From contig DXYG01000007.1 in the NCBI GenBank assembly GCA_019415925.1, forward strand, positions 1 through 58,912: DNA of 58,912 nt, read 5' to 3'. A program made the translations under genes and the position numbers. The notes beneath the pieces were generated by a model, which worked only from the letters and a program-made list of their open reading frames with translations, was not told where the DNA came from and made no database searches. Shown piece by piece: positions 52,340-58,912 of this stretch. The stretch's first letter is position 1. Each line of letters opens with the position of its first letter. This DNA comes from Clostridiales bacterium (GTDB taxonomy: Bacteria; Bacillota; Clostridia; Oscillospirales; Acutalibacteraceae).

Positions 52340-54105
52340 CAGTCATCACTCCTTTTCAGTACATCTGCAATTTCGCTTTCGAGCTGTGCCTCAATCTGCT
52401 CAAACTCGTCATTTATCTTGTCTTCAGGCTCGTACTTAAAACGACCGATTCTTTCACGAACGGGAAGATTTACGAGCATTTCAATGTCAGCACCCTTGTT
52501 GAGTCCGTCAAGAGCCTTGTCGTAGTAGCTTAAAATTGCACGCATCATAAGAACCTGCTTTTTCAGCGAGGTGTAGGTGTCTGTGGGGTCAAATGCGTTC
52601 TGGTGGAGGTAGTCCTCACGGATTGAACGAGCTGACTCAAGCTTGAGTCTGTCGGGAGCGGAAAGTGCGTCCATACCAACGAGGTTTACAATTTCCTGCA
52701 ATTCCGATTCGTCCTGAAGAAGAGCCATAAGTCTGCCCCTGAGCTCCATAAAGTCGGGAGCGGCATTTTCCTTATACCACTCGGCAAGCTGGTCTGTGTA
52801 GAGCGAGTAGCTTGTCAGCCAGTTGATTGCAGGGAAGTGACGTTTGTAAGCAAGGTTAGCGTCAAGTCCCCAGAATACCTTGACAATTCGCAGAGTAGCC
52901 TGCGAAACCGGCTCGGAAATATCGCCGCCGGGAGGTGATACTGCGCCGATTACGGACAGCGCACCCTCGGTATCCTCAGTACCGTTTACGATAACTCGTC
53001 CTGCTCTTTCATAGAACTGTGCAAGACGGCTGCCGAGGTATGCGGGATAACCTTCTTCACCGGGCATTTCTTCAAGACGACCTGACATTTCACGCAGAGC
53101 CTCTGCCCAACGTGAGGTGGAGTCAGCCATAAGCGCAACCGTATAACCCATATCACGGAAGTATTCCGCAATAGTAATACCTGTGTAAATTGAAGCCTCA
53201 CGAGCCGCAACGGGCATATCGGAGGTGTTTGCAATAAGCACTGTTCTTTCCATAAGCGAGTTGCCTGTTCTCGGGTCCTTAAGCTCGGGGAACTCGTTTA
53301 GAACGTCGGTCATTTCGTTGCCACGCTCACCGCAGCCGATGTAAACGATAATGTCTGCTGCCGCCCACTTTGCAAGCTGGTGCTGAACAACCGTTTTGCC
53401 CGAGCCGAAAGGTCCCGGAACAGCGGCTACACCGCCCTTTGCAAGCGGAAAGAGTGTGTCAATCGGTCTTTGACCTGTTGTAAGAAGAATATCGGGAGAG
53501 AGCTTTCGCTTGTACGGTCTGCCCACACGGACAGGCCATTTTGTAAGCATATTAACTTCGGTTTTATCCTTGCCGTTGTCGATTACGGCAATAACCTCGT
53601 CAATTGTAAAGTCGCCCTCGCTGATTTTTTCAACAATACCCTCAACCTTGTTCGGGACGAGGATTTTGTGCAGAACGGCGTGAGTTTCCTGAACTGTACC
53701 GAGTACGTCGCCCGAAACAACCTTGTCACCTGACTTTACGCTCGGTGTAAAGTGCCACTTCTTGCTGTGGTCAAGCGAGGGAACGTCAACACCTCTTTTG
53801 AGGTTTGTTCCTGCAACCTTCATAATTTCGTTAAGAGGGCGCTGGATACCGTCGTAGATTGAACCGATAAGTCCCGGTCCAAGCTCAACCGAAAGCGGTG
53901 CGCCTGTTGATTCAACGGTTTCTCCGGGTCCAAGTCCCGAGGTTTCCTCATAAACCTGAATGGAGGCTTTGTCGCCGTGCATTTCGATTATTTCACCGAT
54001 AAGACGCTGACTGCTTACCCTGACAACGTCGAACATATTTGCATCACGCATTCCGTCTGCAATTACCAGAGGGCCTGCGACCTTTGTAATTATTCCTGTT
54101 TTCAA
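52339..54105 (-). CDS. ntpA: V-type ATPase catalytic subunit A
   Basis: The protein is 588 aa from a TTG at 54105, chosen because GAGGTG stands seven bases upstream and the family begins KTGIITKVAGPLV; the open frame extends to 54159 without a ribosome site. Walker A is PGPFGSGKTVVQ. The large non-homologous insert typical of V/A-type A subunits is present (about 110-190). It hydrolyses or makes ATP at the A/B interfaces. Confidence 0.96.
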   Translation of the reverse strand: MKTGIITKVAGPLVIADGMRDANMFDVVRVSSQRLIGEIIEMHGDKASIQVYEETSGLGPGETVESTGAPLSVELGPGLIGSIYDGIQRPLNEIMKVAGTNLKRGVDVPSLDHSKKWHFTPSVKSGDKVVSGDVLGTVQETHAVLHKILVPNKVEGIVEKISEGDFTIDEVIAVIDNGKDKTEVNMLTKWPVRVGRPYKRKLSPDILLTTGQRPIDTLFPLAKGGVAAVPGPFGSGKTVVQHQLAKWAAADIIVYIGCGERGNEMTDVLNEFPELKDPRTGNSLMERTVLIANTSDMPVAAREASIYTGITIAEYFRDMGYTVALMADSTSRWAEALREMSGRLEEMPGEEGYPAYLGSRLAQFYERAGRVIVNGTEDTEGALSVIGAVSPPGGDISEPVSQATLRIVKVFWGLDANLAYKRHFPAINWLTSYSLYTDQLAEWYKENAAPDFMELRGRLMALLQDESELQEIVNLVGMDALSAPDRLKLESARSIREDYLHQNAFDPTDTYTSLKKQVLMMRAILSYYDKALDGLNKGADIEMLVNLPVRERIGRFKYEPEDKINDEFEQIEAQLESEIADVLKRSDD

Positions 54106-54115
54106 ATTATACACC

Positions 54116-54439
54116 TCAATCGTTGAAGATAATATCGGAGCCGACAGCCTGTTCAACAAACGATGACAGACGTTTCAAGCCCGTACCCGTATTGCCCTTT
54201 ACGCCGGGAACGGGAATAATAGCGGGAGTCAGCTTTTCTTCATAGCGGCTGCGCTCTTTTTCAACCGAATCAAACAGCTCCTCGGTAAGAAAAATAATTG
54301 CGTAATTGTCGCTGTCTGCAATGTTACGGAGAAGGTGCGGACAATCTTCAATGCTTTCGCAGGGATAGATGTCTATTCCGATTGCGCAAAAGCCCTTTAT
54401 GCTCTCGCTGTCGCCGATTACGGCAATGTTTTTAGCCAT
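54116..54439 (-). CDS. ntpG: V-type ATPase subunit F
   Basis: The protein is 107 aa. MAKNIAVIGDSESIKGFCAIG starts the Rossmann-like fold, and IIFLTEELFDSV and PVPGVKG fit the family. The ATG at 54439 overlaps the end of subunit C by 8 bp, so coupling is likely. It binds subunit D in the central shaft. Naming of this subunit differs between systems (F or NtpG). Confidence 0.92.
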   Translation of the reverse strand: MAKNIAVIGDSESIKGFCAIGIDIYPCESIEDCPHLLRNIADSDNYAIIFLTEELFDSVEKERSRYEEKLTPAIIPVPGVKGNTGTGLKRLSSFVEQAVGSDIIFND

Positions 54440-55403
54440 AAATTTCACGCAGCCTTTCTCTGATTGTATCCGTACTTGTTTTGGTTCTTATGCCGCTTGC
54501 AATAATGTGGATAACCTTTTTTTCAGCCTCACAGCCAAGGTAATATCCGAGCAGCGGCTCCGCACCCTCACTTGCACGCTTGCAGCTTTCCTTTGCAGTT
54601 TTAATCAGCTTGTTGTCAACAAACCTTTCAAATGCAGACGGAGATTTTTTGTATTCGTTTATTGCGTCAGTACAGCCGTATTCGCTGTACTTTGAAAGCT
54701 CGTCAACGAGAGAATCAATGCCCTTTAAGGCGGCTTGAATCACCGAGCTTTTTCTGAAATCGTCAACATCGCACAATGCTTTGAGCAGATAATCCATACT
54801 TGTGCCTGTGCGTGCACTGCGAAGAGCAATTTTTATGTTGCTGTAAAAAACATAGGTTTTAAAATAAGTTTTAAGAAACTGCGAACTGAAGCTTTCAGCA
54901 GATGAAATCATCTTTTCCATAAGCGCTCTGTCAATCAGAGCGTCGCTCATTCGTGCATCTCCTGTGTGAGCAAGCGTTTCGTAAGCCTCGTCAGCCGCTT
55001 TTGCAAGCCAGTCGGGGAGAAGTGAAAACTTCCTCTTTTCAACAGCATCCTTAAGTGTTTCGACGCTGATAGTCAGGGGCGTTAAAATAAGCTCGCCGTA
55101 ATCACGGTCAGCCATTGTGCCCTTTAAAACAACCTTGAGATTGTGAACGTCGTTCTGATAGAAAAACGGATTGAAAATCTCAAAATCGGGAGCAACGCTT
55201 TTTAGGTAATCCCACATAGCTTTTGTGTGGCTGTCGATAATTTCCTCAACCGTTTTGCCGTCGCCGTAGCCCTTGTCGGACAAAAGCCTTGCAAGCTCGT
55301 TTACATCCTTGCAGGCAAGCAGCCTGTCAATGTCTGCGCTTGTGAAAAGCGAGGTTTCCTTTGCACGTACGGAGCCTATGGAAAATTCATATGATAAAGC
55401 CAT
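54432..55403 (-). CDS. ntpC: V-type ATPase subunit C (d-type)
   Basis: The protein is 323 aa, mainly helical. YEFSIGSVRAKETSLFTSADIDRLL starts it and YYLGCEAEKKVIHIIASGIR with LRERLREIYG ends it, as in bacterial V-ATPase C/AC39 subunits. It forms the socket between shaft and membrane ring. Confidence 0.93.
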   Translation of the reverse strand: MALSYEFSIGSVRAKETSLFTSADIDRLLACKDVNELARLLSDKGYGDGKTVEEIIDSHTKAMWDYLKSVAPDFEIFNPFFYQNDVHNLKVVLKGTMADRDYGELILTPLTISVETLKDAVEKRKFSLLPDWLAKAADEAYETLAHTGDARMSDALIDRALMEKMISSAESFSSQFLKTYFKTYVFYSNIKIALRSARTGTSMDYLLKALCDVDDFRKSSVIQAALKGIDSLVDELSKYSEYGCTDAINEYKKSPSAFERFVDNKLIKTAKESCKRASEGAEPLLGYYLGCEAEKKVIHIIASGIRTKTSTDTIRERLREIYG

Positions 55404-55414
55404 TGAATTCCTCC

Positions 55415-55996
55415 TTACTGTGCAAAAAGCTCACGGTTTATCAGGTCTTCGAGTTCGCCGCTTTTTTCGCTGATTATTGCGGCAAAGTCCATATTTTCTT
55501 CAATATCGCCGCATTTAAGGATAAATCCGCCTGAAATGTCAGCCGCAGTTTTGCTGACCGTTGCGTTCAGACCGATTTGTGAAAGCTTGTTTTCAAAGTC
55601 CTTGGGCAGGCGTGAAATATCCTTTGAATTAAGCATAATTTCGCCTGATTTGCCGCTCAGCTTTGAAGCAAGCTTGTAGATTATTTCAAAATACTGCTTA
55701 TCGTCAAGGCTTAAAATATATTCAAGAATTTTAGACAAAGTTATGTCAATTTCCTTGCGGCGTCTTTTGAGCAAGGCATTTCTCACTGCAAGCTCTGCAC
55801 TGCTTTTTGAGGATAAATTCATCTGCTTTACCTTGACTTCGGCTTTTTTAGCAATTTCGAGGGCTGCCTGTTCAGCCTGCGCTTTGCCGTCTTTAAGAAT
55901 CTGCGAGCAGGTTTCTTCGGCTTTTGCGTTTATTGCTTTTATGTTTTCGTCGCAGTCTGACTTTATGCGGTCAAGAATTTTGTCGCCGCCGTTCAT
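55415..55996 (-). CDS. ntpE: V-type ATPase subunit E
   Basis: The protein is 193 aa. The N-terminal half is an Ala/Lys/Glu-rich coiled coil and the C-terminal half a small globular domain ending GDIEENMDFAAIISEKSGELEDLINREL. It is the peripheral stalk subunit that pairs with the small subunit at 58516-58827. The sequence is weakly conserved, but position and composition fit. Confidence 0.88.
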   Translation of the reverse strand: MNGGDKILDRIKSDCDENIKAINAKAEETCSQILKDGKAQAEQAALEIAKKAEVKVKQMNLSSKSSAELAVRNALLKRRRKEIDITLSKILEYILSLDDKQYFEIIYKLASKLSGKSGEIMLNSKDISRLPKDFENKLSQIGLNATVSKTAADISGGFILKCGDIEENMDFAAIISEKSGELEDLINRELFAQ

Positions 55997-56026
55997 ACAG
56001 ACCCCACCTTTCTGTTCATATTTTTA

Positions 56027-56500
56027 TCAGATGTCAAGTCCTGAAACGGAGATAACTACGAGAAGTGAAACGATGAAAGAAAGGAGAGCGTAGATTTCAA
56101 CAAGAGTAACCGAAACCATTGCTTTTGAGAAGTTTCTGTCATCCTTTGCGCTCATTGCAATACCCGAAACAGCAGCCTTGCCCTGTGCAAAGCCTGAAAC
56201 CATACCGCCGATACCGATTGCAAGAGAAGCGCCGAGATAAGCAAGTCCCTGACCAACAGTCGGCATAGCACCGCCGAGAACACCGCATTTTACGAGAATA
56301 AGGAAGCCTACGATAAAGCCGTAAAGACCCTGTGTACCCGGAAGAAGTGTGAGTACGAGCATTTTACCGAATTTTGATGAGTCCTCGGAAAGAACTCCCA
56401 TTGAAGCCTGTGCTGCGCCGCCAACACCCTTTGCAGAACCGAAGCCTGCAAGTGCGGTTGCGATTGATGCGCCTAAAAGTGCAAAAAACATTCCATTCAT
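56027..56500 (-). CDS. ntpK: V-type ATPase membrane-ring subunit K, sodium-type ligands
   Basis: The protein is 157 aa with four membrane helices (two fused hairpins). LLPGTQGLYGF (Thr56, Gln57, Tyr60), SGFAQGK (Gln106) and LVEIYALL (Glu135) match the sodium-binding residues known from Enterococcus hirae NtpK, so sodium rather than proton transport is likely. Its first codon overlaps the end of subunit I by 4 bp. Confidence 0.95.
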   Translation of the reverse strand: MNGMFFALLGASIATALAGFGSAKGVGGAAQASMGVLSEDSSKFGKMLVLTLLPGTQGLYGFIVGFLILVKCGVLGGAMPTVGQGLAYLGASLAIGIGGMVSGFAQGKAAVSGIAMSAKDDRNFSKAMVSVTLVEIYALLSFIVSLLVVISVSGLDI

Positions 56501-58482
56501 TTTGTTTTTTCCTCCTGAATTTTAATATATTTACTTTTCAGCGAGAACGGCTCAAACTCCTGTCCGCCGCCCTCGTAGAATTTACTGAACATTTCAACGT
56601 ACTGTAATCTCATTGTGTGAACGTATGAGCCGAGTGCGTTAAGACCTATGTTGATTGCGTGACCTATAAGCAGGATAACAACCATAATTATACAGCCGAC
56701 CCAGCTTGTGCCGAACATTGTTGCAAGCATATTGAACACCTGAGCCATAACGCCCGTTGTAAGACCGAGCGCAAGAAGTCGGGAGTAGCTTAAAAGGTCG
56801 CTGATGTAGCTTGTGATGTCATAGAGAGAAGCAAGACCGCCTATGACCTTGCCAAATCCCTTTTTGTGTCTGCCCTGAGTGAGCACAAGACCGACTGCAC
56901 ACGCAATTGCGATTCCTGCGCCGATATAGAGAACAACAGGTGAGAGCATCATTCCGACTGCAAGAACTGCAAAGCCAACGAGCATAAGCATCCAGAGTCC
57001 TGTGTCAAAGAACGCTCCGCCGTAGTCCTTTTGTTTAAGGCAGACATAGAATTTACATCCCATACCGACGAGAATATGAACAAGACCGAATGCGATTGAA
57101 ATCACCATAAGAGTCAGCGCATCTTTTTGCGGGTCGAGCGTCGGCCACGGAAGAATCTGCGCCATTGTTACGTCTGCACCGGTAAAGTGATTGTAGAGCA
57201 CTGCGGGAGCGTCACCGAATATACTGCCGAATATAAGTCCCCAGAAGAAAGTGGAAACACCGCAGTACTGAAACAGCTTAAGGTTGTTTCGCATTTGCGT
57301 ATCGGGTTTGAATATCTTTAAAACAATTCCGATTACTACTACCATCAGCAGTCCGTAGCCTGCGTCCGAGAACATCATTCCGAAGAAGAAGTAGAAGAAG
57401 AACGCAAGAAGCGGAGTAGGGTCAATGTCGCCGTGCGACGGGGGAGAGTACATTTTTACGATTCCCTCGGCAGGCTGTGCAAACCAGTTGTTCTTAAGCT
57501 TTACGGGAGCGTCGTCGCCTGCTTCACCAAACTCAATATGACACACCGCAACTCTGTTGCAGAGTTTTTCAAGCTTTTCGCAGTCCTCTTCGGGAATGTA
57601 GCCGTAGATTACAAAGACGTGACGAGAGTGGTCAAGCTCGTTTATAACGTGATATTTGTCGGCTCTGATTCTGAAGTAATCCTGCGTGTCGCAGATTTCT
57701 TTTCGCTTGTCTGCAAACGAGGCAATTTCTTCCTTAGCCTTTTCTGTTTCTTTTAACAGCTTTTCGCTTTTTGCCCTGAGTCTTTCAGCCTTTTGTTTAG
57801 GTGTGTGACTTGTCGGACTCATAGGCTTTGCAAAACCTATGTTTCTCAGCACATCCTCCGCCATTGTTTTCTGACTGATTGGGGTAAAGATTACCACGCT
57901 GGTCATATTGCTTTCGGAGTGCTGAATTTCAAATTCAAATTCAAGCTTCGGATTCTGCGCTGCAAGCTCTGTTGCAAGTGTTTCGTTGCTGTACTGACGC
58001 GGGAAAGTTCCTATGAATACTGCGGTTGACTTTGTATCGCCTGTATTCAGCGGAATATCGAGGTTCTGCCACGTTTCAAGCTGTGCAAGCGTTGTGTTTA
58101 TCCTTACCTGTTCTGCGGCATTGTCGGTACATTTTTTGTCAAGCTCTGTAATTCTTGTACAAATATTGATTATGTTGCCTGCCTTTGAAGCGATTACGCC
58201 GATTTCGTCGGGGTCAACCTCACGCCTGCCTGCAAATGACGAAAGCAGTCCCTTCTTTTCGGGAGATACTTCGTCAAGCACCTTGAGCGCCTGCTCCGTA
58301 AGCGTTACGTTTCGTTCGAAAACCTGCATCTGCGAGGTCAAATCGACCTTTGAAAAGCCCTTTGCAGTCTTGTCACGCTTTTTTATCTGAACAAGCGAGC
58401 TGTCCTGCAAATGTTCAAGAAGCCGTTTTCTGTCCTCACGCAAGGCGATAATCCGAACGGTTTTCATTTTTAATTTTGCCAA
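56497..58482 (-). CDS. ntpI: V-type ATPase subunit I (a-type)
   Basis: The protein is 661 aa. The N-terminal soluble half (about 1-330) connects to the peripheral stalks; the C-terminal half has about seven or eight membrane helices. It includes FFFGMMFSDAGYGLLM, DILLSYSRLLALGL-type SYSRLLALGLTTG with the essential Arg, and GHAINIGLNALGSYVHTMRLQYVEMFSKFY. It forms the ion half-channels beside the K ring. Confidence 0.96.
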   Translation of the reverse strand: MAKLKMKTVRIIALREDRKRLLEHLQDSSLVQIKKRDKTAKGFSKVDLTSQMQVFERNVTLTEQALKVLDEVSPEKKGLLSSFAGRREVDPDEIGVIASKAGNIINICTRITELDKKCTDNAAEQVRINTTLAQLETWQNLDIPLNTGDTKSTAVFIGTFPRQYSNETLATELAAQNPKLEFEFEIQHSESNMTSVVIFTPISQKTMAEDVLRNIGFAKPMSPTSHTPKQKAERLRAKSEKLLKETEKAKEEIASFADKRKEICDTQDYFRIRADKYHVINELDHSRHVFVIYGYIPEEDCEKLEKLCNRVAVCHIEFGEAGDDAPVKLKNNWFAQPAEGIVKMYSPPSHGDIDPTPLLAFFFYFFFGMMFSDAGYGLLMVVVIGIVLKIFKPDTQMRNNLKLFQYCGVSTFFWGLIFGSIFGDAPAVLYNHFTGADVTMAQILPWPTLDPQKDALTLMVISIAFGLVHILVGMGCKFYVCLKQKDYGGAFFDTGLWMLMLVGFAVLAVGMMLSPVVLYIGAGIAIACAVGLVLTQGRHKKGFGKVIGGLASLYDITSYISDLLSYSRLLALGLTTGVMAQVFNMLATMFGTSWVGCIIMVVILLIGHAINIGLNALGSYVHTMRLQYVEMFSKFYEGGGQEFEPFSLKSKYIKIQEEKTK

Positions 58483-58515
58483 TTTTCTATCACCACACTT
58501 TGTGATTGACTAAAA

Positions 58516-58827
58516 TCAGTCAATAAGGTAATTTACTGCATTTTTGATTACGTCTGAGCGGTTTTTTTCTGCGGTTTCGGAAATTTTACTGCATTTGATT
58601 TCCGATAACGCATAGGCTTCTTCAAGCTCTTTTTTGCCGTCTGCTTTAGCCTTTTCAAACATAGCCTGTGCCTTGCTCTCAGCCACGGCTTTAGCGTTTT
58701 CAATCAGCTTTTCGCAGTCTTTCTTTGCCTGCGCAACTGCTTGTTCAGCCTTTGCTTTTGCTTCGGCTTCACGGTTTTTGCAGTCGTTTTCGGCATTTAA
58801 AACGGCGTCCAACATATCCTTAGCCAT
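58516..58827 (-). CDS. ntpF: V-type ATPase peripheral-stalk subunit (G/H, NtpF-like)
   Basis: A 103-aa Ala/Lys/Glu-rich coiled coil (LDAVLNAENDCKNREAEAKAKAEQAVAQAKK) with no membrane segment. It is the first gene of the operon and the partner of subunit E. The order G/H-I-K-E-C-F-A-B-D is standard for bacterial V-ATPases. CAAGGAG precedes the ATG. 58828-58912 is AT-rich and may hold the operon promoter, but no clear hexamer pair is visible. Confidence 0.85.
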   Translation of the reverse strand: MAKDMLDAVLNAENDCKNREAEAKAKAEQAVAQAKKDCEKLIENAKAVAESKAQAMFEKAKADGKKELEEAYALSEIKCSKISETAEKNRSDVIKNAVNYLID

Positions 58828-58912
58828 AATTCATCTCCTTGCTGTGTCAAAAAGAAGTTTTCTCTGATAAATAATAAATATAAAAATATTTATAAGTTAC
58901 AATATAACATAT

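Noticed and set aside
1..58912. tRNA and rRNA genes
   Set aside because: No cloverleaf or T-loop pattern or rRNA stretch was noticed by eye; a covariance scan would be needed to exclude them.

Overview
The window looks like a chromosomal segment of a spore-forming, starch-degrading gut Firmicute of the Ruminococcus bromii type. The evidence is a secreted protein with two CBM26-like starch-binding modules and a type I dockerin, a secreted GH13 amylase, the ctsR-mcsA-mcsB-clpC operon, a complete V-type ATPase operon and a spoVT gene. Species assignment is inference; there is no rRNA in the window.

Layout. Positions 1-8830 are core genome: a small anchored surface protein, dusB, glyA, rarA, then a starch locus (dockerin protein plus amylase). 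Positions 9354-44291 are, in my reading, one 34.9-kb integrated element that splits spoVT. Positions 44300-58912 are core genome again: the spoVT 5' part, an ASCH-GNAT protein, the CtsR regulon operon and, on the minus strand, the V-ATPase operon.

The main discovery is the element. A large serine recombinase gene at its left end (minus strand) runs in frame into the last 146 codons of spoVT. The first 34 codons of spoVT, with a ribosome binding site, lie 35 kb away on the same strand. Both junctions share the 11-bp core AACGGGTCGCC (9354-9364 and 44281-44291). Joining the flanks across one core rebuilds an uninterrupted 180-codon SpoVT. Joining the element ends rebuilds a near-palindromic attP and gives the recombinase a different, 24-residue C-terminus. 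The recombinase and the truncated SpoVT therefore both change their C-termini with integration state. The arrangement resembles the sigK/skin and spsM/SP-beta interventions of Bacillus, but the target is spoVT and the recombinase itself is part of the gene switch.

Element contents, left to right: the recombinase; an AAA/DUF4143-type ATPase preceded by four 33-bp-phased repeats; a SNF2 helicase, a SWIM zinc-finger gene with an in-frame TGA, and a small unknown gene; a minus-strand candidate structured RNA with a consensus promoter and terminator; a truncated HicB-like gene; about 1.1 kb of hairpins and repeats; an internally deleted IS; then a 21-kb Wzx/Wzy-type exopolysaccharide operon. That operon holds a CpsC/CpsD pair, an initiating transferase, Ugd, the dTDP-rhamnose genes rfbABDC, glycosyltransferases, an SDR-cytidylyltransferase fusion, LicD, pyruvyl and acyl transferases, Wzy and Wzx. 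At the right end are three minus-strand phage baseplate/tail genes. Integrase at one end and tail genes at the other suggest a prophage shell whose middle has been replaced by polysaccharide cargo.
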